Shown: positions 12,901 through 23,295 of the stretch, piece by piece
How the letters are laid out: each line of letters begins with the position of its first letter
Numbering within the stretch: the first letter of the stretch is position 1
Assembly (NCBI GenBank): GCA_949775045.1
Contig: OX459102.1
Span: forward strand, 15,918,772-15,982,771
Origin: Metridium senile
Lineage: Eukaryota; Cnidaria; Anthozoa; Actiniaria; Metridiidae
DNA: 64,000 nt
Reading direction: 5' to 3'
Made by a program: the position numbers and the translations under genes
Notes under the pieces: model-generated
Seen by the model: only the letters and a program-made list of their open reading frames with translations
Database searches by the model: none
Told to the model about the DNA's origin: nothing

Positions 12901-15900
12901 TTACAATGGCTAAGGATATCCCGGCTACATTTGGAGATTTGGATGTCAGTGTGTTTAATGCTGTATACCAAAGAACAGGAATGACGTCAAGAATCGACTT
13001 TGTGACGGACACATACCCAGAGATTTCCATCAAGAATGTGCTGAGAGCAAAACATGCATGCCATGGGACTGTAAAGATCAAAATCACAGGACCTGGCCAA
13101 AGATGTCGAAAGCAATGGAAAAAGTTCCTGGCTGATGGAGAAAGACAGTTCTGGCAGCATTCCTCTTACAACAGTCACTGGTATTACTATCACGTATTTT
13201 GTAAATTTGTAGTCTGTAAATTATTTAGTATTGTAAATCATGTTTTTCAAATGTAATTGTGTAAATAGTAATCTAGCTACATGTGAAATAAAAAAATTGT
13301 AAGTAAAGCAATTGCTATGCTGGTCGCATTGGAAATAGAGCTATCTACTTTGCTTCCAGTTATGTTCTGTATCAAGAACCTTGTTATAAATGGAAGAGTT
13401 GTATCCGAAGAGATAGACGAGTTGAGATGTTCTCATTAAGAGGCTGACACGCGAGTTCTTCTTCATACTAAACCATGCTAGCCTGTCATTTCCAAGAAAG
13501 AATCCCTGCTACTCTACTTGTGTTGAATAAGGCAAAAACTCACACTTTTTTGTTGACATCCCAAGTATGGCTGAGATGGTGGGATCCAGTATGTGACACC
13601 CTTCCTGGCTCAATGCGTTCACAGGTTATGATTGTACCAGCACATTCACAGGCAAGGGGAAAAAAAGCCCTTTCAAGATATGCTTGACTGACAGGGAGTA
13701 ATGTGAGGCCATGGCCCAGCTAGGAGGATCATTTTCTGTCGACACTGTCACGCATGAAAAGGCTGAGTGATTTGTCTGCAGGATGTACGGCTCAAGTGAA
13801 ACCAGTGCAAATAAGTGTCTGTACCACTTTTTCTGTACAAGACATCAGCAGTCTCCTCCATGCCAAGATGCTCTTATTAAGCACACGCTGCGCTCAATTT
13901 ATTAAGCAGCAGTTTGGTGCAATGCACTTGTAGCAGAAGTAGAGGTGCCCAGCCCTGAAGGTCATGGAATGCAGATAACTGGCGATAACAATATTTCAAT
14001 TGACGAGTCCTTGCTCCTGCTTCAGACACTCTCCTCGACTTGATCGTCTGTTAATGCATAAGCCACTGCTCCTGTAGTTGTAATTGTCTGTCTTGTGCTG
14101 AGGTTTGCCAATGTGGAGACAACAAAAACCAGCAGGAGAGTGAGGTGGATGACAATGATGAAGATTTGTGAAAAATTCCCTCTTTTAAGTGTAAGGGAAT
14201 CAAATCAGTTGTAAGGTTTAGATGTTTGTACAAAGCTTAAAGATGGTAGTGACTAATGTACCAGAGGCACCGAACAAAATAAAAAATAAATAAAAATGTA
14301 TGCAGATTTATATGTCAAACTAAACATAAATAATGTTTTGCTACATAACAGAAATGAGCTATAAGAACTTACAGCTAATATAAATTCAAATTACTCTGTA
14401 TCTCTCATTCATTATTTTCACTATCATGTCTTCAACTTTTTTCCTTACAAAAATTCCATTTTCATTATTTTAACCAGTACATTAATAAAACACAGAAAAT
14501 TGTTTTGGGATGCATTTTTGCTTGTGATAAATGCAATATAAATATTTTCACGACAAATAGGTGAACTGGAAATAGCTCTTTTACAGAAGTGCATTTTGAT
14601 GTATTTTGTCCATTTAATTTCGTTTTTTGTGAAATTTAACAGCTTTTTGTAAGAAAAATCCAAAAATCTCAAACCGGAAGTGATTTTCTGAACAACTTCC
14701 GGTTTAGAATATATATACAATTGCATGTTTCTTTGCCTAAATTTTTTTTTTTTACATTTCTTGTTCTGCAACAGTTAAAAAAGGTTATTAAAGAAGGAAT
14801 ATCTTGCAAAGGTCATCTTGGATAATGTTTGAAAGAGTATAAAACCATTTTAGTTTCCAACAATGCTTGAATATTTGTCAACAAGCAAAAAAGCCTCAAA
14901 ATTTTAAAATTATTTGTAGTTTTCCAAATATTTTGTTCTTAAACACTATAATAATGTGTAGTTAATACATTTTAGTTGTTCAAGAGGAAATATATTGTTT
15001 CAAAGTCAATAATTTTCCAAGGAATCCGTTAAAAATGAAGTTTTGCTGCAAAGGAGTGTGGGAAGTCTAGGCCAGGTTACCAAGCCTTTTGGACACTTTT
15101 TTCGAGTGGTAACAAGCAGATTCGTAATCAGCATGGTTCAAGCTTTAAAATGATACCAAGAAACCTTTGCCACCCATGGGGTGCAGCCAACTCACCAAAA
15201 TCCGGGTTTGGCCACTAGACTAATGAAGAAAGGCATGTTTATAGTGCATATTTTCATTCAGACTCAGACTGACTTAGTATAAGTATTTAAAGACTTTAAT
15301 CTTAAAAAGCGAACGCAAAACCCCTGCTAGTTTAGCATTGAACATTGAGCAAGTTGCAAAACTTACAATCAATAAAACTATTTTTATCTCAAATTTGTAC
15401 AACTTTTTCGATGCACAAAATTTAAGTGATTCAAGCAGTTGGAAATTTCATTTAAATCTATTTAAAATGTCGGACTTTTTTTGTTGTTGCTAAGTTCTAA
15501 CTAGGAGTTAGAAAAGTTACAAAAACAAAAACAATACTATCAATGAAAACAAACAAGTATAAAGTTCGCGACTTTTCCATGAAAGGGAACAAGTCTTACT
15601 AGAGCTTTTTAGCGTAATTTTTCTCGCTTGAAAATCACGGTATTTTCATCACTCATGAATGAGAAAAATCAAAGTTCTTTTTTTACAGGATAACAGGATA
15701 AAGTTCGCGACTTTTCAATGAAAGGGACTAGTCTTTGAAAGTTTCTTCACGTAATTTTTCTCGCTTGAAAATCACGGTATTTTCAACACCCATGAATGAG
15801 AAAAGTCAAAGTTTTTCTCGATTATAGAGGTCTTAAAGTACACAAAACTTTCAATGCACAAATGTCTAACCAGGTGACTCGATAGGCATTCGCTTTCTAC

Positions 15901-18900
15901 GTCTGTTCATCTATTGTGCGCGCATTCAGGTGTGTTTTTTAATTCTCTTTTTTCCATAACTTGTTTGTTTAGGTTTTGAAACAAGAGGAAATTTCATAAC
16001 GATTGTTATTCTTTAACAATCTCTGTGACCAATTATTCCGTATTACGTTCTTTAGACCAAGGGATTATGATATCAAATACGAGAGTAGATTTAATGAGCT
16101 AACTAATTAATCAAATTTAGAACTGAGAGACTCCTGTCTTTTTTATACCTCTTGGAGTTTGTGATCTTTGTTGTGATCAAATCTTATTAATTTACTGAAC
16201 TTATCATGCTTATCATCAATTAATACAGTTGAACCTCGCTATATCGAATACAGTAGAACCTCGCTATATCGAATACAGTAGAACCTCGCTATATCGAATA
16301 CAGTAGAACCTTGCTATATCGAATACAGTAGAACCTCGCTATATCGAATACAGTAGAACCTCGCTATATCGAATACAGTAGAACCTTGCTATATCGAATA
16401 CAGTAGAACCTTGCTATATCGAATACAGTAGAACCTTGCTATATCGAATACACTTAGAACCTCGCTATATAGAACACAGTAGAACCTCGCTATATCGAAT
16501 ACAAACGTTTTGCAATAATTTCAGCACAAAATCATATATCTTTTCCATCTATTATCCACTTCTTCGCTTTGTTTGATCAGCCCGCTTTGTTTTCTTCTGT
16601 TTTGTGTTGATCATCTAAATCTGGGGTATCGACTTTATTACTTGTAGTCAATGGCTGTGTCCCAGTGCCGTGATTTCTTTGTTTTATTCAAACTGTCACT
16701 AAGCAATAAAACATTTAAATCTGACCCCCAAACTATTGTTTCAAGTCTTGAGGGCGTTGTCATGCACAAACAATAACATTCAACATTCATTCGCCCTAAA
16801 AAACGTGCTGACTGTCCAATCACTAAGGCGAGATATCTCAAACACTAGCGACGCTGTTTATAAAGCAAAAGAAGTACATTTAGATATCAGATTTCTTGAA
16901 TAGAGACAATGTGAGCATGAAACAATATGAAATTGATCGTGTAATGATTCCGGTTAAAACGCCATTAACTTCTCCTTAGGTTACCTATGCGTAGTCTAAA
17001 GATGTAGTGAGAAGAATATAGCACTTGATCAGGTGGCTTTTGCTTTTTTTCCATTATTTTGTCAACAACATACAATTTTCTTTAAATTACCATTGCGCAA
17101 AATCTAAAACAAAGTTTAACTTTGTGATATTGCAATTTGCAGTCATATATTGCAAAAAAAGAATTGATTGAAGGTTTTTTTAATAAAAGTCAATATATTG
17201 ATGGAAACTAGCCGGAGTAAACTAGTATAGGCTGCGTCGGTGTTTGATATAAACGATAGGTAATAGAATGAAATTTGTAACACCGTGAAAAATAGAAACT
17301 AGCGAGTAAACTAGTATTGGCTGCGTCGGTGTTTGATATAAACGATATAAACGTCAGTAAAGTTAAGTCAACATTTTTTACGGTGTTATAAATTTCTTTA
17401 TATTACCTATCGTCAATATATTGAGTACATTTTACTCAATGGTACATCTATATTTACTCTTTATGATGAGTTGGGTTTACTCCCTATAAACTGTCATTCT
17501 GAAAGCTATATGATTTACTCAATATTTGGAGCTGCATCCTCGGGAACCCAGGGGTATTCTTCTGTCGCTCGTTTCTCGCTTCCACAACATATACCCCTGG
17601 GAACGTAGTCTGTTGGAGCTTGTTCCAGAAGTCAAAATTCAAACTTATTTAACGACTTTCTTTGAATGGTTATCTTGATTTTCATTGGTCGACCTAATAA
17701 GGTCGACCAATCAGGAAAGAGCTGAATTTTGACTTCCGGAACAAGCTCCAACAGACTACGTTCCCAGGGGTAAATGTTGTGGAAGCGAGAAACGAGCGAC
17801 AGAAGAATACCCCTGGGTTTCCGAGGATGTTGGAGCTGTATCTGGTTAGCCGTTTTTCCGTCATAGTACACATTTGAGACGTGTAAACTGGTACGTTTAA
17901 AAAGCAGATTAACAAATCAGGTTGCTTGCAATCTTTATCTCCATCAAACAATGAAGGGTTTTGTTGGTCTCTGAATGAAGTAAACATAAATAAAGTAAAC
18001 TTTTCCCGCTTCATATTTATACTTAGTATCTCTTTTAGTCTAACTCTTTTACTCCAAAATGTCAGTAAAGTTAAGTTAAGTTAACATTTTTTACGGTGTT
18101 ACAAATTTCATTATATTACCTATAGAATAGACAAACCCATTGAAATGCGACTTTTTTTCACGTTTAGAAACATGCCCATAATTCCTACCGGGCTGGGAAG
18201 TCCATTTGCTTTGGACAACATTTAATGCAACCGTTGTATACCTAATATAAGTAAGCCTATGTGGATGCAGAATGATTTGACTATATCTAGCTCCCTCCCC
18301 AGGCATCTCTTATATCTCTATAAAGTAGCGCCTAGTCCCCCTCTAGTAGCAGCACAGGAAACCCAAATCCAAATTAGATCTTGTGGATGAGGTTTGACAA
18401 AATCTAACTTTTCCTTGCAGCCAAAACCTCCCCAAACCGGTTCGCCGCGACCAAGAGGCCGACCAAGAAAGTGGGTGAGTAACCAATGGTAACTAAATAA
18501 ACCTCGCTTGAACGGGCATCCTCCTAACAACTAGATTTATACAAGGTGGTCGATTTACAGAGGGTGGTCGTTTGAAATAAAAGAAGAGGTAGCATATAGA
18601 GATTATGCCTGCGCTTGCGTGTGTTTTGGTATTCAAAATCCTTTGCACATAGACTGAAATAATTTTGTGATGTTATGAACCATCCAATTTGGTTTGCGAA
18701 CTGCTTATCTTTCAACTCGACTTGACAGTGACCGCTTAAAAAAAGGGAGGCAAGTTAATAGAAGGTCGTTTTATAGAGGGCGGACTTTAAAACCTTAATG
18801 GAGGCGGTCGATTTATAAAGGCTGGCCACTTGGCAGATGTTTTGATATGTGGCAATGGTATTTGTTTCACAACAAGCCCTGAGTTAACGTGTATTTTGTG

Positions 18901-21451
18901 TTTTTTATTCCAGCCCGCTCCTGACGCTACAACACCGAAGAGAGGCCGAGGAAGACCAAAAAAGGTATTGTATAGTTGTTGTTGATGTTAGTGTTTTTTT
19001 GTTGGTTGTGGTGTTTGCTGTTGTTGTTACTGTTGTTGGTGGTGGTGGTGGTGGTGGCGGTTTTTGCTGTTGTTGTTACTGTTGTTGGTGGTGGCGATAG
19101 TGGCGGTGTTTGTTGTGGTGGTGTAGCCAGCGGAGCTGACATAGCTATTGGTACTGCTGTTGTTTTTTCAGTTCTGATGTTGCTGTTTCTGTCGTGTTGT
19201 TGCTACTATTGCTCTGTCTGTTGTTACACGTGTACAGGCTGTTGGCCGGCACGGGTTCAAATGCAGTTTTTTCAGTAATCCAGCACAAGTCGAAAGCTGC
19301 GTTTTGGTTGCCCCCAAGTACCGCTATTGTTTGGTTAGGTTTAGGGCAATTGTTTGGAAAGACTATGTTAATTTTTGAACCAATCCTAAACGTTGTTTCG
19401 ATTTGGTGCTGACTGTCCCGTTTTAATGACGGTTAGTTATAAAAGAGAGGATCTTGGGCGAGCTCTAGGAAAAAACTATAAATGTTTACAAATGCACATA
19501 TTGTTTGCGATAAATCTACCATTCATATAAGGACGCGTTTTTCTGGTAGTTTGTTCATGCCATGTTGACCCTTTGTTTTACATTTTGAAATACTCCAGTT
19601 TCGTGTTATCTGGCACCGCTGTACTGTTAGTACAAAAGGCGCATTTGTACAGCGATAACCTCGATTCAGCGAAAATTCAAATGTGGTTTCTGTTGTGAAT
19701 CGATAGCATTTTTCCGTGCTTTGTTTGGAATTTGTGTATATTTTTACAATCAATCGAGGCTTAAGGCCCGGGCAAACGGTTTCACCATTTGCTTCAACAT
19801 CCGTTCGAAACGTGTTGAATCGTTGTTGAATTGATGCTGAAAGAGTTTAAAAGCGTTAAACATTGCCATTCAACAAAATCGAACGGATGTTGAAGCAAAT
19901 GTTGAAACCGTTTGCCCGGGCCTTTAGCTTGTACAAATGCGCCTTTTGTCAAAAAGTGCAGCGGTGCTAGATAACATGACAGTGGAGTATTGATCTGTTG
20001 CATATTCTCTATAAGATTACTATGCATTCTTAGCACAACAATTGATACCACAACACAGCAACAAGCCTGAAGACCATAACCAAATGTCAAAAGCAGCTAA
20101 CGATAGGTTTGCCAGTAACAGTTTGTATAAGCAAGACTTCTTATATTATACTATCCAACATTCGTCTGTATTGGCCTTAATTCTGCACATAGTACTTGTA
20201 TCTTAGTATTATTACTGTAAACGAATTAAAATCGACGTATTATTGCTATGTTACCTACGGTGTAGAACAAGAAATTGTAAACTTCTTACTTTTTTTGAGT
20301 AACTTTGCATTGGGTAGCTTTAAATACCCGTGTGTATTGGCCTTAAATCTACCCATAGTACTTGTATCTTAGTATTATTACTGTAAACGAATTTCGACGT
20401 ATTATGGCTATGTTACCTAACAATTTAATTGTTTTATTAATAAACGGTTGTGAACAAGAAATTGTAAAAACGTCTTTACATTTTTGAGTAGCTTTGAATC
20501 CCCGCCGTGAAACGGAGCATTGAAGAAGAGAGGGGCGGCTTTCGGTGCGAGAGGTCCCGAGTTCAATTCCCAGTGACCTCACATCCTTGTTTCCACTTCT
20601 CTTCTTTCTGTGTAGCTTTAAATACCCGTCAAACGGAGCACTGATGGAGAGAGGGAAGTAAAATGAGCGAACTGTCGCTCTCTGGAAGATTAGCTTCGGC
20701 GAAAGGGACCTCCGACGTAGAATACAGTTCTTTACTGTACTTTTTTTTTAAAGAGGGTACTGTTGGCTTCCTTGGAGCCGGACCAGCTTACTTATAGCTG
20801 AAGGAACTACCAACGCTCAATATTAATGCATTTTTCCCCTATTTGTTATAATAACCCTATTCTTATAAAATCCAGAAATTAAAACTGAAGGATCTGCGCA
20901 GAACTGATATTTGATGCATTTTCAATTTCTGCTTTATTTTCACATTGTTCATATTTCTATTTTGTTTTACTAGCTTTTGTGTTAGCTAAGCTATATTCTC
21001 GTTTAGTTTTTTTTTTTTTTTTAATTCTACGAATTACAAACCGTATCTCACTGCTTTTCCAGCTATATCCTAAATATGCCTTCCAATTAGCTACCTTTGA
21101 TCGGAATGTTCCAGCTCAGTTCAACCTCCTCCCCCTAACCACTACTGGTGCTGTGCTGTGTGCTGGTGCTGTGTGCTGGTGCTGGTGCTGGTGCTGGTGC
21201 TGTGCTGTGCTGTGCTGTGCTGTGCTGTGCTGTGCTGTGCTGTGCTGTGCTGTGCTGTGCTGTGCTGTGCTGTGCTGTGCTGTGCTGTGCTGTGCTGTGC
21301 TGTGCTTCCACTTTAACAAACGGTTTTTTTCATTTTCCAGGACTCAGGCGCAGGATTACCAACGATGGTAGACCAATCAGAATCGTCCGATTCAATGGGA
21401 CCCATTACTCACGATCCAGTGCCGCCCGATGAGATGTTCTCTGACGACTAA
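6960..21451 (+). CDS. HMGA-like protein with four AT-hooks
   Basis: Five exons, all joined in phase 0: 6960-7091, 7180-7263, 18421-18474, 18914-18964 and 21341-21451 (stop TAA). They encode 143 residues. AT-hooks lie at about residues 32-40 (KRKRGRPRK), 57-65 (KRKRGRPKG), 81-89 (PRPRGRPRK) and 98-107 (PKRGRGRPKK). The serine-rich, acidic C-terminus ends PPDEMFSDD. HMGA proteins bind the minor groove of AT-rich DNA in the nucleus and shape chromatin. One hook per exon and an acidic tail match the vertebrate HMGA gene plan, although vertebrates have three hooks. Donors include a perfect GTGAGT at 18475. A second in-frame ATG at 6984 is an alternative start, and an in-frame stop at 6933 limits upstream extension. 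The second intron (11.2 kb) houses a large transposon. Confidence 0.88.
7264..9029. other. Intron of the HMGA-like gene, no further gene seen
   Basis: Non-coding by eye. The short frames at 7590-7984 and 8629-9051 have no recognisable domain, and no repeat structure stands out before 9030. Confidence 0.5.
9030..9375. repeat. Diverged tandem repeat, about 65-95 bp unit
   Basis: Units start GCGCATTTTTGAAATAACT or a close variant and continue with an (A/T)TTTCATCTAAAAAGGCGTT-like stretch. Four degenerate units lie just left of the long-TIR element. Confidence 0.55.
9504..10150 (+). repeat. Left terminal inverted repeat of the 5.7-kb element
   Basis: Matches the reverse complement of 14588-15220 over nearly its whole length, including GTTGGCTGCACCCCATGGGT near 9542 and an ACTTCCGG/CCGGAAGT hairpin near 10036-10072. 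The reading frame in the right copy (14445-14771, minus) is not a gene. Confidence 0.85.
10265..10662 (+). repeat. Four copies of TCATGGACGTTACA
   Basis: The exact 14-mer TCATGGACGTTACA starts at 10265, 10441, 10628 and 10649, all in one orientation and all just inside the left inverted repeat. Spaced identical short motifs next to element ends are typical of subterminal binding sites for a transposase; that role is inferred. Confidence 0.7.
11336..11452 (+). mobile_element. tRNA-derived SINE
   Basis: A tRNA-like head contains a pol III A box (TAGCTCAGTTGG, 11349-11360) and B box (GAGTTCAAATCC, from 11392), followed by a tail with TTCTATAATTGCAATTACA. The acceptor stem has mismatches and the anticodon loop would be CCGGTTC (nominally GGT, threonine) without T33, so this is not a working tRNA. 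Related copies are at 46355-46448 (-), 47296-47415 (+), 52459-52640 (+) and 59960-60140 (+). Confidence 0.75.
12141..14170 (+). pseudogene. Decayed gene of an uncharacterised, high-copy metazoan family
   Basis: Fragments in shifting frames keep the order of motifs that I know from a large unnamed family in cnidarian, mollusc and fish genomes. In order they are: an N-terminal block with FVVQRSS and AVDQTIEQTIN (from 12141), SIRADRHLFVHLLVIAQ and NLRDVLKYSPGPLQWSLA (about 12680-12800), a VDGM block (about 12885), RIDFVTDTYPEISIKN (about 12990-13040), KQWKKFLADG (about 13110), LNAFTGYD (about 13610) and a cysteine-rich C-terminal end (about 14060-14120). At least four frameshifts and several in-frame stops break it, so no full product is possible. 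The VDGM and VTDTY pair has the look of a PIN/NYN-type acidic site, but that is a guess. Its position inside the long-TIR element suggests it is the element's own gene. Confidence 0.65.
14588..15220 (-). repeat. Right terminal inverted repeat of the 5.7-kb element
   Basis: Reverse complement of 9504-10150. Outside the end, a TA precedes unrelated sequence (ATGAAGAAAGG), which marks the element boundary. Confidence 0.85.
15555..15815. repeat. Two-copy tandem repeat, about 145 bp
   Basis: AAAGTTCGCGACTTTTC, then CGTAATTTTTCTCGCTTG, then AAAATCACGGTATTTTCA, then CATGAATGAGAAAA occurs at about 15558 and again at about 15700. Confidence 0.75.
16225..16503 (+). repeat. 25-bp minisatellite, about 11 units
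   Basis: The unit TACAGTAGAACCTCGC plus TATATCGAA repeats head to tail, with a CTTGC/CTCGC variant and a few substitutions. The unit resembles the CAGTTGAACCTC-type termini of pogo/Tigger-like elements, so the array may have been seeded by one; this is inferred from the motif only. Intronic. Confidence 0.9.
16504..17194. other. Intronic DNA without recognised features
   Basis: AT-rich sequence, nothing identifiable on either strand. Confidence 0.5.
17195..17420 (-). repeat. Dispersed repeat R1, inverted copies
   Basis: GAAACTAGC plus GAGTAAACTAGTAT(A/T)GGC, then TGCGTCGGTGTTTGATATAA, then AACGATAGGTAAT occurs twice in the orientation opposite to the copies at 3.5 kb. The second copy runs into a forward half-unit, GGTGTTATAAATTTC. 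Confidence 0.8.
17531..17832. mobile_element. Foldback MITE, about 300 bp
   Basis: Arms of about 130 bp, from GCATCCTCGG(G)AA to TTCCGAGGATG, pair almost throughout, including CAGGGGTATTCTTCTGTCGC and TCCAACAGACTACGTTCCCA. A perfect central palindrome, TTGGTCGACC facing GGTCGACCAA, lies at the apex. No coding sequence. Confidence 0.85.
18480..18840. repeat. GGTCGATTTATAGAGG-type degenerate repeat
   Basis: Variants of (G)GTGGTCGATTTACAGAGG, GGTCGTTTTATAGAGGGCGG and GGCGGTCGATTTATAAAGG recur four or five times in the intron between the third and fourth HMGA-like exons. Probably fragments of an old transposon. Confidence 0.5.
18985..19110. repeat. GTT/GGT-rich simple repeat
   Basis: Two blocks of GTTGTTGTTACTGTTGTTG followed by (GGT)n. 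It produces polyvaline and polythreonine reading frames on both strands that are not genes. Confidence 0.8.
19763..19925. mobile_element. Foldback MITE of family F1
   Basis: Ends GGCCCGGGCAAACGGTTTCA and its inverse, with inner GCTTCAACATCCGTTCGA facing TCGAACGGATGTTGAAGC and a TTGAATGGCAATG/CATTGCCATTCAA type core. A second copy of the family is at 48693-48905. Intronic. Confidence 0.85.
20170..20600. repeat. Two-copy direct repeat followed by a tRNA-like fragment
   Basis: TGTATTGGCCTTAA, then CATAGTACTTGTATCTTAG, then AACAAGAAATTGTAAA occurs at about 20170 and 20333, a unit of about 165 bp. At 20547-20580 the segment GAGAGGTCCCGAGTTCAATT resembles a pol III B box with flanking T-arm, so an eroded tRNA-derived SINE is likely. 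The block GTAGCTTTAAATACCC, ACGGAGCA, TTACTTATAGCTGAAGGAAC (20610-20820) has a relative at 38670-38800. Confidence 0.5.
21155..21306 (+). repeat. Pentanucleotide (GCTGT)n microsatellite
   Basis: A (GGTGCT)n lead-in followed by about 22 uninterrupted copies of TGTGC up to 21306. It ends about 35 bp before the last coding exon of the HMGA-like gene. Length variation here could lie close to the branch point and polypyrimidine tract. Confidence 0.95.
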
Positions 21452-21817
21452 CTTTCCATGCGTGCGATCAAACATTCGAAAGTTGTTAGTAAGTTTTTAG
21501 AGTTCTTCCGAGTATTATTGTACAATAGAATGAGATATAAGATACATAGAATGGACGGATCTGAGAGGTTTTTCTCTAGGTCTGATTGACATAAGAGAGT
21601 TATCCCTAACGATACAGCTTGTTTAAAAACCTTGCCAAAAATACATCATTGTTAACCCTCGAAGAGTAATGGGTATAGTATGAAAGAATTATGTAAAATG
21701 TTATTCATTTGTCTCACGATATCGCATGTTTCTACCGCCACGTTTTGACTGTACAAGGATATGAAAATGTTCAATTTTGAGAGTCATTTGTATTGAGAAC
21801 CTTTTTCCATTGTAACT
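21452..21817 (+). other. 3' flank of the HMGA-like gene, no further gene seen
   Basis: Probable 3' untranslated region. No strong AATAAA could be assigned before the next foldback element. Confidence 0.4.
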
Positions 21818-21937
21818 AAGGCCTAGGTCAAACGTCGCATCTCACCGAATCTAATGCAAATGAGCAAAACCTGTTATTTTAATTCATTTGCATTAGATTC
21901 GGCACTTGTGAGTTGCGACGTTTAAACTAGGCCTAAA
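21818..21937. mobile_element. Foldback MITE, about 120 bp
   Basis: AGGCCTAG(G)TCAAACGTCGCA and its inverse bracket an inner pair, CCGAATCTAATGCAAATGA and its inverse. The whole element folds into one hairpin. Confidence 0.85.
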
Positions 21938-22065
21938 GTCATTTACATTATAAAATCACTGTTTTAACGTCTCAATGTATATAGCATGCGGACACAAGTG
22001 CCCTACTAATTGAGGAGACTCAGACTCACTACCTCAACGTTAAATATTTTAGCAAACAACTCTGC

Positions 22066-22172
<107 letters not shown>

Positions 22173-22589
22173 CCGCAGTTTCACAGTTTCACTAAGAGAT
22201 ACACTTGTAAACAAGTCAAAGTTAAAATAAACGAAATCATAATAATAATAATCATAATCATAATCAGGAGAAAACTTGCGTGAATAGAGACCACGGCTCT
22301 TCGCTAATTTTCTACACCTTTTACTGCAAAACAAGTGCAACTTGATTTCATTACGAACATAAAAATCCTACCTACTTATATTTCCCGTGGCTCTCTGCGG
22401 GTGACAAAGAGGTTTTCAAGCGGCAACGTTTTTGAACAAGCTGTATTAAGATCAAGTATATAAACATACGTATTTGTATTATAAAATGTTATTATCGATG
22501 AAGTATCTATAATCGTTCTCGTGTATTGCTTGTAAGATTGATGCTTTTTTGTTGAATAGTTCAATTTGAGTGACAGGGAACCGAACTCT

Positions 22590-22890
22590 TTCGAGAAATC
22601 GTAATTATCGAATCGATACATCGTAACCATTTATTATCGCATCGAGATATCGTAGTAAACGATAATTTATCGAATCGATAAAATGTAGCGATTAATTATC
22701 GAATCGTGAAATCGTAACGATTTATTATCGCATCGAGACATCGTATTAAACGAGAATTTATCGGTGACTAAATATCGTACCTCCAGTAGTCCGATTTTTA
22801 TTTTCGAGTCTGGAGGTCATAACCATAAAATATTGCATCAAGAAATCGGATCGATAAATCGTATCGATTAATTATCATATTTCGAGAAAT
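22590..22890. repeat. ATCGATAA-rich degenerate repeat
   Basis: Many variants of AATTATCGAATCGATA, ATCGTAACGATTTATTATCG and ATCGCATCGAGAYATCGTA with a period of roughly 50 bp. It is self-complementary and highly AT-rich. Confidence 0.6.
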
Positions 22891-23295
22891 CGCAACCAAT
22901 CATGACACGTTAACCTTCGACACTATCAGGGTTTTTTCGGGTACCAAAAAAATATCTTTCTACAAATAAACCTTTCCCACGAGGCAGCAAATACCCATCA
23001 TGCCTCACTCTAACTCTATAAAAACAGCGACTTCACTTAATTAAGTCATAGCTTACTAGGCCTGCCGGGTATTTGAATACAACAGATTTCGTATGACTTT
23101 TCAAAGTTCAGTGCCGTGTGCGTGCCTTGCCGCGACCGTGATGTTTCTAGAAATTTGGCGTGCCTTGCCTTGACCGCGTTCGTGCCGTGAGCTTTTCATA
23201 GTCATACGAAATCTGCTCTAGTATTAGCTGCTTTGTGAAAAAAGGTGTATTGTTTCTCTAACTTTGTTTCATAATAATGAACTATGAGTCACGTA

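Larger units (their letters stand above)
9504..15220. mobile_element. 5.7-kb DNA element with about 640-bp terminal inverted repeats
   Basis: The left end (GTCTAGTGGCCAAAC) and right end (GTTTGGCCACTAGAC) are inverted copies, each bordered outside by TA (9502-9503 and 15221-15222), as expected for a TA target duplication. The inverted arms extend to about 10150 and from about 14588, with few differences apart from a short non-matching patch 16 bp inside the ends. The interior holds a subterminal repeated 14-mer (10265-10662), a tRNA-derived SINE (11336-11452) and a decayed multi-motif gene (12141-14170). I see no DDE transposase of a known superfamily. It sits in the second intron of the HMGA-like gene. 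The interior gene is broken, so this copy is probably immobile. Confidence 0.8.

Noticed and set aside
14445..14771. 108-codon Lys/Asn-rich minus-strand frame
   Set aside because: It lies within the right terminal inverted repeat. The matching left repeat is disrupted in that frame, and the composition is not protein-like.
16225..16503. Regular 25-bp repeats that could suggest a CRISPR array
   Set aside because: The units are directly adjacent without unique spacers, in a eukaryotic intron; it is a minisatellite.
20979..21432. Frames of up to 130 codons rich in Cys, Leu and Val, or Gln, His and Ser, across 21.1-21.3 kb
   Set aside because: They are translations of the GCTGT microsatellite. 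Only the last HMGA-like exon (from 21341) within this range is coding.
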